Counted from the stretch's first letter, positions 1-8,021 are shown. The stretch is DNA of 64,000 nucleotides from Chryseobacterium suipulveris (GCF_022811685.1 NZ_CP094532.1:1203501-1267500), one strand, 5' to 3'. Program-made: numbers and translations. The notes: generated by a model from the letters alone, not told the origin.

Positions 1-852
1 CAGGTATTTTTCAAGATACAATTTAATTTGTTGACTAATTCCCCAAATTGGTCTTCCGCATTTTTTACAATTGTACGCTGAAGTTTTTATTGATTGACAA
101 GAATTACATTCAAACTCAATTTCTATCTTATTTATTTTTCCTTCAAGTGTTGTCATTGCTTCGATACTTGAAACAAAAGCTAGAAATGAAATACTTTTCA
201 TGTTTTGTCTAATCTTACAGCCATTATTAATTAAAGTAACTGCAGAATCAAAGTATTTTTTTTGTACATCATCTAATTCAGTAATATATTCAAAGAATTT
301 TTTTGTCATTTCGGAAAATGTTATTTCGTTCTTTCTTTCATTATCCAAATCAGGATTTGTGTAATATTCTGAATGTTTTTGTGGTTCGATTTCTTCTTCT
401 TCAATTTTTGTAAATCCATTTATATGCATTTTGTCTTTCATATTTGAGTCGAAATATAATTTCGCACCATACTTACAGGAAATTTCTTCTTCTGTTTTTC
501 CATTTAAATTAATAAACCAAGCTTGATCATTGATATCGTATGTGAAAAAAATAAAATTTGAAACAACAGTTAAAAGTTTCAATATATAATTCATTGTATT
601 GGTTTCGTGCGATATCTCTGAAAGAAAATCTTTTGTTTTGTTATCGAATGTTTCGAAAATGTCTTCATAAGAATAATAAATGACATTGTTTTTATCTACT
701 TTATATTCTAAAATAAAAGGGAAATGATTTGTAGGAATATCTGAGTCTATGTAATCAGTGATTGGTTTTATCTGGAATAAATCACATATGAATGGTTTTT
801 TGATTTTTTTGTTACAAAAACAGATTGCTCTTTTATAATATATTTCAGACAT
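1..852 (-). CDS. Hypothetical cassette protein, 3' end outside window
   Basis: An open frame of 284 codons runs from an ATG at 852 to the window edge without a stop, so the C-terminus is missing. The product is soluble, with no signal peptide. Near its visible end it has a CxxC...CxxC zinc-ribbon-like cluster (CNSCQS, then CKKCGRP), preceded by a helical stretch (SLAFVSSIEAMTTLEGKI) that resembles HEPN/ApeA-like proteins. I do not recognise the family with confidence. It begins 25 bases left of the TAAC edge of a cassette hairpin and reads leftwards like most genes of the arrays, so it is probably the body of a cassette. Coding is well supported by the long open frame in AT-rich DNA; the function is unknown. 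Confidence 0.7.
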   Translation of the reverse strand, partial: MSEIYYKRAICFCNKKIKKPFICDLFQIKPITDYIDSDIPTNHFPFILEYKVDKNNVIYYSYEDIFETFDNKTKDFLSEISHETNTMNYILKLLTVVSNFIFFTYDINDQAWFINLNGKTEEEISCKYGAKLYFDSNMKDKMHINGFTKIEEEEIEPQKHSEYYTNPDLDNERKNEITFSEMTKKFFEYITELDDVQKKYFDSAVTLINNGCKIRQNMKSISFLAFVSSIEAMTTLEGKINKIEIEFECNSCQSIKTSAYNCKKCGRPIWGISQQIKLYLEKYL

Positions 853-876
853 AATATTGGGAAAAAAAATTGCAGA

Positions 877-1001
877 TAACGGAAAAAGTATTGGCGAAGT
901 GCGGGCTTAATTTGAACGAATGTTCAAGTTCAGACCAAACGGAGCCGATGCTTTTTCAGATTGTCTAAATTAAGAAAAAAAACAATATGAAAAGCAGCGG
1001 C
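877..1001. repeat. Truncated cassette hairpin H1
   Basis: The left arm (TAACGG, then AGTATTGGCGAAGTGCGGG) and the inner stem (GATGCTTTTTCAGATTGT against ACAATATGAAAAGCA) match the other array hairpins. The outer right arm and the closing GTTA box are missing. The neighbouring gene's 3' end runs directly into the inner stem, so a deletion has fused the two. The preceding box TGCAGATAAC belongs to the cassette on the left. Confidence 0.75.
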
Positions 1002-1356
1002 GGGTAAATTTTAGTGTGGAAGTACAATTTGCAGCACCTTCAGCTTGAGCAAAATATAAATTTTCACCTTCAAGTTTATCAAAATTTACTATTCCAGTTG
1101 GTTTTATGATTATTGATGTTAAACAAATTATCATAAATCCTAATAAATAATTTCTAGTTTTTTTTGCAAATCCTTCTTTAGTAGAAATGTAAATCTGTCT
1201 AATTAGTTCAATAAATAAAATGAAAAAGATAATAAAGAGAATAATAAAAATTGGGAAAGTCAGAATTCCAAATTTGCCTTCCCAAAAATAACTCAAATTC
1301 ATTAATAAAAATAAAAATAGAGTTGTAGTAAATTGTAACGGATATTGTTTTATCAC
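970..1356 (-). CDS. Small membrane protein, probably 3'-truncated
   Basis: This 128-aa protein has two strongly hydrophobic segments, roughly residues 8-22 and 28-55 (GILTFPIFIILFIIFFILF), and a third near residues 70-85. No family is recognised. Its last ~25 residues are encoded by sequence that in sister loci belongs to the hairpin, so the natural C-terminus was probably lost when the right arm of hairpin H1 was deleted. The cassette's right-hand end box is GATTACAGCTAAC. The matching left box GTTAGCTGT is absent, which fits the deletion and suggests the cassette can no longer be excised precisely. Confidence 0.5.
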   Translation of the reverse strand: MIKQYPLQFTTTLFLFLLMNLSYFWEGKFGILTFPIFIILFIIFFILFIELIRQIYISTKEGFAKKTRNYLLGFMIICLTSIIIKPTGIVNFDKLEGENLYFAQAEGAANCTSTLKFTRRCFSYCFFS

Positions 1357-1378
1357 GGTGTTTGGATAAGATTACAGC

Positions 1379-1571
1379 TAACGGAAAACGGCTTTGCGAA
1401 GGCGGGGATTTTACAACCGAAAAGTTCTATAAAAACTACACCGAGCAAAAACCATTTTCGTTTTTTCAAAATTACAAAAAATAAAAAAACGAAATGGTTT
1501 TTTGCGGCGAAAAGTGCTGAAAACTTTCAACGCAAGGTAACTTCGCCCCCGCTTTTGCAAAACCGATGTTA
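1379..1571. repeat. Cassette hairpin H2 (attC-like), 193 nt
   Basis: The hairpin begins with TAACGGAAAACGGCTTTGCG and ends with GCAAAACCGATGTTA; the arms pair through a GGCGGGG/CCCCCGC stem. A second inner inverted repeat (AAACCATTTTCGTTTTTT against AAAAAACGAAATGGTTTT) forms the apical stem. It separates the membrane-protein cassette from a cassette without a gene. The reading frame crossing it on the plus strand is not a gene. Confidence 0.85.
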
Positions 1572-2023
1572 TGTGATGTGGCAACTTTTCAGCGTATTTT
1601 CAGCAGTCAGATTCAGTTTCATCGCCTTTATTCAGCAAGATTTTAAAAATTCAGCGTGAAATTTGTAAAAATCAGTCAGATGAAATATTCAGAGCGTTAA
1701 ATTTCAAAAATTTTTTCGGAAAGTTTTTGCGCGCGAGTTTTTTTCAGCGTTTTTATTTTCAGGAAGTTGTTTTTCAGGCAGAATTTTATTCAGCAGCGTG
1801 ATATTCAAGCGTAAGTTTTTTTTCACGCAGAGTTTCCGTTAGTGATTTGGTGTCAGAAATCAGTTTTTTTAAGTCAAGTCCGCATTTTATTTAGTCAGTC
1901 AAGCAGAAAATGAATTCAGACCATATTTTCAAGCACATTTAGGTCTGGATTCAGTTTCTTTTTATTCACTAAAAATCGTGGATTTTATTTCGGAGCGTGA
2001 TTTTAGGCGCCATATCACATAAC
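1568..2023. other. Non-coding cassette, copy 1 (456 bp)
   Basis: This cassette is bounded by GTTATGTGATGTGG on the left and CCATATCACATAAC on the right, inverted copies with one mismatch. It contains no credible reading frame. Its sequence is dominated by short CAG/TCAG words (CTGA on the other strand), and includes CACGCAGAG followed by a TCCGTTAGTGAT block. A homologue of exactly the same length lies at 28055-28510. Conservation without coding suggests a non-coding RNA or a DNA-level function. Confidence 0.75.
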
Positions 2024-2207
2024 GGAAAAAGTATTGGCGAAGTGCGGGCTTAATTTGAACGAATGTTCAAGTTCAGACCAAACGGAGCCAATATTTTTTC
2101 AATGGAACTAAATTAAACAAAAATGTGGAATTGAAAAATATTGGCGTCTAAATATTTCAAATTTTTCAATTCACACCTTCATCCCGCCTTTTGCAAATAC
2201 AATGTTA
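2020..2207. repeat. Integrase-proximal hairpin H3, 188 nt
   Basis: The outer arms are TAACGGAAAAAGTATTGGCG and TTTTGCAAATACAATGTTA. The apical stem GCCAATATTTTTTCAAT pairs almost perfectly with ATTGAAAAATATTGGC. It is the last hairpin before integrase 1. Its closing box reads GTTATTAC, and the hairpin before integrase 2 also ends in GTTATTA, so this edge may act as a fixed platform site. Bases 2208-2443 hold the site at 2318-2344 and the integrase leader, and nothing else I can identify. Confidence 0.85.
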
Positions 2208-2317
2208 TTACAATATCTTAATTATTTTTCACAAAATGCTGTTAAATGCTTATTAATAGGACAATGTGATTTTTTGTCTGTGCAAACAAATGCTAAAAAA
2301 AGTAGGGAAATGTGTTA

Positions 2318-2344
2318 TTTGTTGTACTAAATGTTGTATCTTTG
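2318..2344 (+). promoter_or_regulatory. GTTGTAC direct repeat and promoter of integrase 1
   Basis: Two GTTGTA words lie 12 bp apart (2321 and 2333). The second overlaps TATCTTTG (2337-2344), a perfect TAnnTTTG -7 box of Bacteroidota. The same arrangement precedes integrase 2. It is likely both the integrase promoter and a recombinase or repressor site; the attachment role is inferred from repetition at other element ends. Confidence 0.6.
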
Positions 2345-2443
2345 TTTCAGGTTGCATACAGTTACTTTGTAGGAGTTTCGGCAATCTTCATTCGGTTGCT
2401 TTCCTTTTCAAAATTAGTATAACATTTTCAAAAACACAATACC

Positions 2444-3661
2444 ATGGCCTCAGTAAAATTAATCCTCAGAACACAGCAGGCAGACAAAAAAGGCGAATGT
2501 CCTCTGTATGTCCGCGTCATTAAAGACCGTAAAACAAAATTCATTGCAACGGGATATAAATTCCGGGAAAACCAGTGGGATGCAGAAGAACAGCGGGTAA
2601 GAAAAAATTTTCCGAATTCTGCCAGGATGAATGCCATTCTGATCAAGAAGGTTGCGGATGCTGCCGGCGAAGTTGCCGACCTTGAAAGAAAATCCAAAAC
2701 TGTTTCTGCAAGAAGATTAAAAGAAGCCATCAACGGAAAACGCTCAGAGAATTTCTTTACCTATGCTTTTGCCAGGTTAGAGAAAATCAAACCTTCGCTT
2801 TCAATCAAAACGCACAGAACTTACAAATCCCAGTTGGAGAAATTTGAAACTTATATAGGAAGCAGGGATGTGAATTTTGATGATATGACGGTTACTTTCC
2901 TGAATGATTATGTAAGTTACTGCCAGAACAAATTGAAAAATACCAATACCACTGCAAAATACTCTCTGCTGATTTTGGCGATATTTTTCAAAGAAGCAAT
3001 CCGTGAGGATATTGTAGATTCCAACCTTTATCCATTTGACAAAATCAAACTCAAAAAAGAAGCAGGAAAGCGTATGTTTTTATCGAAAACCCAATTGGAA
3101 GAATTCAAAAAAATAGAAGTCAATCCCGACAGCAAAGCGCAGGTTTTTAAGGATATGTTTCTGTTCAGCGTTTCCGCGGGCGGACTTCGTTTGAGTGATG
3201 TTATCGAAATCAGATGGGAGCATATAGATTTGGAAAACCACCGTCTTTCAAAAAAAATCAGAAAAACCGGCAGAGTACACAGTTTCAAATTCGGACAGTC
3301 GGCCATTGATATTCTGAATAAATACAAACCCAAGAAAATCAATCCGGCGCACTTCGTATTTCCTTTGTTGGAAAATGACGGTCTTTATTTGAGCAATGAT
3401 CTTTTTGCTGACAGCGAATTGGCGCGTTGCAGTTCCCTGTGCAGTCTACATTTGAGGGCAATAGGAAAGAAAATGAAACTGCCTTTCAGTCTGTCATTTC
3501 ATTTGGCAAGACACACATTTGCAACCAATGCGCTGAACAACGGAATGCGTATCGAACATGTTTCAAAACTCTTAGATCACACCAATATCGGAACGACGCA
3601 GATTTATGCCAAAATCGTTTCCCAGGAATTGGATGATGCGGTTGATAAGTATGTTTTCTGA
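2444..3661 (+). CDS. Tyrosine recombinase/integrase 1 (SAM-5 type)
   Basis: This 405-aa site-specific recombinase cuts and rejoins DNA through a covalent tyrosine intermediate. The N-terminal ~90 residues are an arm-type DNA-binding domain (SVKLILRT...LYVRVIKDRK). Residues ~100-200 are the SAM-like core-binding domain, and the catalytic domain follows with R249 (GGLRLSD), K274, H353-x-x-R356, H379 and nucleophile Y388 (QIYAK). All are intact, so the enzyme should be active. It diverges from cassette array 1 and is clearly homologous, residue for residue in the active site, to the integrase at 34615-35832, which also abuts an array. It may mobilise the whole island, the cassettes, or both; the sequence alone cannot decide. 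Confidence 0.92.
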   Translation: MASVKLILRTQQADKKGECPLYVRVIKDRKTKFIATGYKFRENQWDAEEQRVRKNFPNSARMNAILIKKVADAAGEVADLERKSKTVSARRLKEAINGKRSENFFTYAFARLEKIKPSLSIKTHRTYKSQLEKFETYIGSRDVNFDDMTVTFLNDYVSYCQNKLKNTNTTAKYSLLILAIFFKEAIREDIVDSNLYPFDKIKLKKEAGKRMFLSKTQLEEFKKIEVNPDSKAQVFKDMFLFSVSAGGLRLSDVIEIRWEHIDLENHRLSKKIRKTGRVHSFKFGQSAIDILNKYKPKKINPAHFVFPLLENDGLYLSNDLFADSELARCSSLCSLHLRAIGKKMKLPFSLSFHLARHTFATNALNNGMRIEHVSKLLDHTNIGTTQIYAKIVSQELDDAVDKYVF

Positions 3662-3827
3662 TAATTCAAAATCAAAAATCGACAAAAGCAATCTTCGTGC
3701 ATAGACATTGCCTTACATTTAATTTTAGCAAATCTTCAATCAGGGGTGAAATGAATTTGCCAAATTCGAAACCACAATCAAACGGTTAAATTTCCTCACT
3801 TAATTGCACCTGTTTTTACCGAAATGT

Positions 3828-4033
3828 GGGTGTAAGGGGTGTAACCACTTTTTGGCTTAAAACTTTTTTTATTTTTATTTCAATGAAAAACATATAAATC
3901 CAAAATAAAAGCAAGCATTTCAAAACAGCCGCTTCGTTCAGTTGCATAATATTACACACTGTTAATAGGGAAATTTTTACTCAAAAAAAATAAAATTTTC
4001 TTTACTGAAAAATTGCTTACACCGCTTACACCC
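3828..4033. repeat. Inverted-iteron unit 1 (~206 bp)
   Basis: The left arm GGGTGTAAGGGGTGTAACC is a tandem repeat of GGGTGTAA. The right arm GCTTACACCGCTTACACCC is its inverted copy. The interior is AT-rich and non-coding. This is the first of three consecutive units filling the gap between integrase 1 and the YhcG-type nuclease (3662-4786). The first ~165 bases of that gap show nothing recognisable. Confidence 0.75.
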
Positions 4034-4182
4034 ATTGCTTTTTCATTCAAAATTCTTGATTTGCATTTCATACTGAATGGTGTTGATTGCAAATTTCATA
4101 AAAATTCAACCGCAAAATAATCAATTTCTAAACTGCGGAAAACCAGGATGTAAAATTTTCCTTCAAATGCATTCAAATTATC

Positions 4183-4384
4183 GGGTAAGCAGGGTAAGCA
4201 TTTTTTTACAAAACATTTTTTTTAATTTCTTCACTAAAAATTTTTTACTAAATCAAATGAATTTCAAAGCAAACGAGCAGGAGCGGTTCACTCTTTTTCA
4301 TTCTAATCATCGTATAAAATAGTTTTTTTAAAAGAGAAAATTTCAAAATTTTCTTTTGATGAAATTTACTTACCCTGCTTACCC
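4183..4384. repeat. Inverted-iteron unit 2 (~202 bp)
   Basis: The left arm is GGGTAAGCAGGGTAAGCA (tandem GGGTAAGCA), and the right arm is ACTTACCCTGCTTACCC. The interior contains TTTTACTAAATC and TTCAAAGCAAAC blocks shared with units 3 and 4. The arm words differ from unit 1 but both arms of the unit changed together. Small reading frames across it on either strand are not convincing genes. Confidence 0.75.
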
Positions 4385-4496
4385 TAAAATTATTGCCTTT
4401 GTTTTACCAGAATTCCACAATACATGTCGATGAAAAATCGCTTTAAATTTTACTCGCTTTTGGTTCTTCATAATTTTGCCCCCATTTTCTTTCAAA

Positions 4497-4703
4497 AAGT
4501 AAGTAAGTAAAGTAAGTAACTTTCGGCAAAACAAAATTTTATTTTTTACTCTCAAAAATTTTCTACTAAATCGGGAGTAATACAAAGCAAACAAGAATTT
4601 TCCCGTTTTAATTTGCCTCTTAATTCATTGTTTTAATTAGTTTTTTTTCATGCTTAATTTCTAAAAAAGTTTTTTCTCAAATCTTACTTACTTTACTTAC
4701 TTA
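4497..4703. repeat. Inverted-iteron unit 3 (~207 bp)
   Basis: The left arm is AAGTAAGTAAAGTAAGTAAC (from ~4501), and the right arm is TTACTTACTTTACTTACTTA. The interior has TTTTCTACTAAATCGGG and ACAAAGCAAAC, as in units 2 and 4. It ends 83 bases before the nuclease start, and the tail CCTTATTCTGCTTTTT is repeated before the next gene. Confidence 0.78.
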
Positions 4704-4786
4704 TTTAAGTCATTCATCCTTTTACCTTATTCTGCTTTTTCCTTATATTTACATCTTCACAAAAATTTATTCCCACAAAGAAAACT

Positions 4787-5797
4787 ATGCTCACCAGTCA
4801 CAACCTTATTGAGGATATTCGTAATATTATTGCCCAATCCCGCGATCGTGCCATTCGTGCCGTCGACCACGAACGCACCCTGATGTATTGGCATATCGGC
4901 AAAAGAATCTTTGAAGAAGAGCAAAACGGTGAAGACCGTGCTGAATATGGCACACAGTTGATAAAATCAATATCAAAATCACTGCAATCAGAATATGGCA
5001 GTGGATTTTCTTATCGCCAGTTGAATCTTTACCGACAATTTTACCGCACCTTTCCAATTGTGCACGCACTGCATGCACAATTGAGTTGGACACAGTATAA
5101 ATTTTTGTTGCGTGTTGATACTGAGGAACAAAGGGAATTCTACATCGCAGAAACCATAAAGAATAATTGGACATCAAGACAATTAGAAAGACAGGTGTAT
5201 TCCAACCTTTATGAACGGCTTTTGATTAGCAATAATAAAGAAGATGTTTTAGCAGTTGCAAGAAATGAAAAACAGCCTTCAGATGCCAAAGAAATCATCA
5301 AAGATCCAATGTATTTGGAATTTTTAGGATTGAAACGCGAGGCATCTTACTACGAAAAAGACCTTGAACAGGCAATTATTACCCATTTGCAGGAATTTCT
5401 TTTGGAATTGGGAAATGGTTTTTCTTTCGTCGCGAGGCAGAAAAGAATCCATATCGATGGTGATGAATTTTTTATTGATTTGGTTTTCTACAACCGTCTA
5501 CTTCAATGCTTTGTAATCATCGAAATCAAAACAGATAAACTGACACATCAGGACATCGGACAGTTGCAGATGTATGTCAATTACTACGACCGAATCGAGA
5601 AAACGCCAACAGAAAATCCAACAATCGGAATCTTACTTTGCGCCCACAAAAACGATACTGTTGTAAAATTCACCCTTCCCGAAAACCAAAAGCAAATCTT
5701 CGCCTCAAAATACGAACTGTATCTGCCTACTGAAAAACAGTTGATGGATGAAGTAAATAAGGAAATTGAAAGTTTTGAGGATGACAAAAAATTATAA
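4787..5797 (+). CDS. YhcG/DUF1016-type PD-(D/E)XK nuclease
   Basis: This 336-aa protein has the two-part DUF1016 architecture. The N-terminal helical DNA-binding part (residues ~5-150, with YWHIGKRIFEEEQNG and YRQLNLYRQFY) is followed by a PD-(D/E)XK nuclease domain at ~180-320. The active-site residues visible are D231 (FFIDLVFYN) and E246-x-K248 (IIEIKTDKL). Members of this family sit in defence islands and beside type I restriction systems; here one lies ~11 kb upstream of such a system. The gene stands alone between iteron units, 83 bases after unit 3. The substrate is unknown and a defence role is inferred. Confidence 0.85.
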   Translation: MLTSHNLIEDIRNIIAQSRDRAIRAVDHERTLMYWHIGKRIFEEEQNGEDRAEYGTQLIKSISKSLQSEYGSGFSYRQLNLYRQFYRTFPIVHALHAQLSWTQYKFLLRVDTEEQREFYIAETIKNNWTSRQLERQVYSNLYERLLISNNKEDVLAVARNEKQPSDAKEIIKDPMYLEFLGLKREASYYEKDLEQAIITHLQEFLLELGNGFSFVARQKRIHIDGDEFFIDLVFYNRLLQCFVIIEIKTDKLTHQDIGQLQMYVNYYDRIEKTPTENPTIGILLCAHKNDTVVKFTLPENQKQIFASKYELYLPTEKQLMDEVNKEIESFEDDKKL

Positions 5798-5879
5798 ATA
5801 TTTTGATTACTTGTTGGGTTTACATTTGAAAAAAAATCATAACATAGAATGTTAATAGCGAGCAATCAAAAATTTTTTC

Positions 5880-6035
5880 GTTTTCATTTACCTATTGATT
5901 TATTATCTTAAAATGTTTTTTTTTAAAACCTATTTTCGGAAAAAGTTTTTTCACAAATCTTACTTAATTTACTGACTTATTTCAGCCCTGCATTGTATTA
6001 CCTTATTCTGCTTTTTTATTATATTTACATTTTTA
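5880..6035. repeat. Partial iteron unit with conserved leader
   Basis: Only the right half of a unit remains: GGAAAAAGTTTTTTCACAAA, then the degenerate arm TTACTTAATTTACTGACTTA (5960-5979), then the leader ACCTTATTCTGCTTTTT that also follows unit 3. The copy precedes the next gene by ~145 bases. The rest of the 5798-6179 gap shows nothing recognisable apart from a TTACTTAATTTT echo at about 6155. Confidence 0.55.
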
Positions 6036-6179
6036 ACAAATTTTTAATATTGTTAAATTTTGATAATTGCTACTCCCAATATTATTGAATCTGAAAAATA
6101 TATTATTACGATTTTACGCAGCAATAGGGGATGTGAAGCATTTTGTTAAAATTAACTTACTTAATTTTTTTATTCAAAA

Positions 6180-7976
6180 ATGACCTTAGAAGACTTGTAT
6201 TATGATGATATAATTACCACAAGAACTTACAATGCTTGTAAGGGAGAAGGTATGTCTACTGCAAAGGATGTATTTGAATATTTTAAAACTAAGGGTTCTT
6301 TTCGCAATCTGCGAAATTGTGGTAAAAAATCCTATAATGAACTTAGAGAAGTTTGTGAAATTTTTCAAAGAAACAATGAAGAATCAACCGATGTCATATT
6401 AGAGGAAATTGAATCAAACAATGGTATGTCAGATATCTTGTCAACTACAATACAAGAAATTTACGAATCTGATGAAATTAGTGTCAGAACTTATAATGTG
6501 TGCTACTATAATGACTTGCTTACAATTAAGGATATTGTTAATTATTTTGGAAAAAACAGTGGTTTTCACCTGCTTAGAAACTGTGGCCTAAAAACTAGAA
6601 CAGAATTACATTCAATTTACCAAAAAGCAGCACCATTTCTTTATCAAAATACTAATGATAACATTAACAAAGAATTTGTACCAACGGAATTTAATAGAAC
6701 AGAGCGGGAAATCGCAACAAACATTATAAGATTCGAATTTGAAAGTCTTTCAGTTAGAACACAAAATGTGCTAAATCGTTATCTTGATGGTAATCTATCA
6801 TTCAATAATATAGAGAAAAATGTTTTGCTTGTAAGTAATAAGAAATTATTTGAGCTTGATAATCTTGGTCAAAAATCTTGGCAGGAATTAATTAATTTTA
6901 AAGAGAAAATTCAAAGCCTGATTTCCGATTTGAAAACCGTGAATAATGATCAGGAATTAATGAATTTAAAAAATTCTTATTTCCTGAAAACTAAATTTTC
7001 CAGCATCTTAATACCAGAAGATATACTAAACAGCCAATCTTTATTTAAAATAATACATTATTTGATAAATGAAAATTTTTTTGATAGTTCAAATGAAAAT
7101 TTTATTCTAAAACACTGCCTTCAAGTTTTTGTTGGCATACCTCGATATAATTTAACTGAAGCAGCTGAAAAACTAAATATTACAAGAGAGCGTGTTCGAC
7201 AAATAAGAGAAACATTAATTGATAAACTTGTAGAGAAATTTGCTTTTGTAGGAAACATTTATGATCGCTATGTTCTGAAGTTAAGAGAAGAGTCAACCGA
7301 TAACTTTCTCTTTATAAATAATGAAGATGTTGATATAATTAATCTGAAAAATTGTACAAATTTTACTGCAGAATTTATTTTGTTCATTATATATTTAAGT
7401 ACAGATGATCACTATAAAATTGTTGGTGACATAAACGATGTATTATTAGTAAAAGATTTTAAAAGACGCGGCTGCTTCAATTGGAAAAATTTTTATTTAT
7501 TAGATAAAGATCTTTCTCACAAATTCAAAACAGAAAAATTTGTTGAAGACATAGAAAAAAGGATCAATGAAAGATTAAATGATGACTATTCACTAATTTT
7601 CAAAAGTTATCTCTCAAATTTTGTTTATGATTCTGATTTTACAACCCTTGAAAGAATCTTACCTTTTGCGGAATTCATATTAAATCGTGAATTCGATTTG
7701 TTTTTGGATTCCGAAGATCGGATAACATTTAAACGAAATACATTCAAACAGGTTTACGAATATTCCTTTGAAGCTCTTGAAGAAATCGGAGGACCCGCAA
7801 CAGTATCAGAAATATATCTAAAAGTAAAAGAATTATACCCTCATTACGAGACTAGTGAAGCGGGTATTAGAGCTTCTATGAAAAGAAAAGATGGCTTTGT
7901 TTCCGTTAGTAGAACTAGTACATTCGGTCTTAAAAAATGGGAAAAAGAGTTGTTAGGATTTAAAGGGACACGATAA
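6180..7976 (+). CDS. Multi-HTH protein with RNAP-alpha-CTD-like repeats
   Basis: The 598-aa product carries three repeats resembling the helix-hairpin DNA-binding fold of the RNA polymerase alpha C-terminal domain: residues ~13-60 (RTYNAC...LRNCGKKSYNEL), ~101-147 (RTYNVC...LRNCGLKTRTEL) and ~193-240 (RTQNVL...LDNLGQKSWQEL). Residues 325-350 (NLTEAAEKLNITRERVRQIR) form a sigma-70 region-4-like HTH. The C-terminal ~60 residues (GGPATVSEIYLKVKELYPHY...) look like a HARE-HTH winged helix of the type found in RNAP delta subunits and restriction-associated proteins. No catalytic motif was found. It is probably a DNA-binding regulator or a defence protein; the role is unknown. The ATG is at the first base after an AT-rich leader. 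Confidence 0.75.
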   Translation: MTLEDLYYDDIITTRTYNACKGEGMSTAKDVFEYFKTKGSFRNLRNCGKKSYNELREVCEIFQRNNEESTDVILEEIESNNGMSDILSTTIQEIYESDEISVRTYNVCYYNDLLTIKDIVNYFGKNSGFHLLRNCGLKTRTELHSIYQKAAPFLYQNTNDNINKEFVPTEFNRTEREIATNIIRFEFESLSVRTQNVLNRYLDGNLSFNNIEKNVLLVSNKKLFELDNLGQKSWQELINFKEKIQSLISDLKTVNNDQELMNLKNSYFLKTKFSSILIPEDILNSQSLFKIIHYLINENFFDSSNENFILKHCLQVFVGIPRYNLTEAAEKLNITRERVRQIRETLIDKLVEKFAFVGNIYDRYVLKLREESTDNFLFINNEDVDIINLKNCTNFTAEFILFIIYLSTDDHYKIVGDINDVLLVKDFKRRGCFNWKNFYLLDKDLSHKFKTEKFVEDIEKRINERLNDDYSLIFKSYLSNFVYDSDFTTLERILPFAEFILNREFDLFLDSEDRITFKRNTFKQVYEYSFEALEEIGGPATVSEIYLKVKELYPHYETSEAGIRASMKRKDGFVSVSRTSTFGLKKWEKELLGFKGTR

Positions 7977-7981
7977 CGTTG

Positions 7982-8014
7982 AAATATACCATAAATAATT
8001 TCGTGGTATATTTT
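7982..8014 (+). terminator. Hairpin terminator after the multi-HTH gene
   Basis: AAATATACCA pairs with TGGTATATTT across a 12-base loop and is followed by a T-rich tail. It ends the upstream transcript just before the araC-type gene. Confidence 0.55.
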
Positions 8015-8021
8015 ATGTTTG
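8014..8021 (+). promoter_or_regulatory. Putative -7 box for the araC-type gene
   Basis: TATGTTTG fits the Bacteroidota -7 consensus TAnnTTTG and lies 21 bases before the ATG at 8043. No good TTTG -33 box is visible, so the promoter call is tentative. Confidence 0.4.

Noticed and set aside
1345..1659. 104-codon frame on the plus strand across hairpin H2
   Set aside because: It runs through both arms of a repeat and into the gene-free cassette, and is not present in the second copy of that cassette.
4077..4594. Short frames on both strands between integrase 1 and the nuclease
   Set aside because: They coincide with AT-rich interiors of iteron units and have homopolymer-like composition; no homologue at the equivalent place in other units.
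3662..4786. CRISPR array
   Set aside because: The short repeats are inverted pairs ~200 bp apart with few copies, not evenly spaced direct repeats with spacers, and no cas gene is present.
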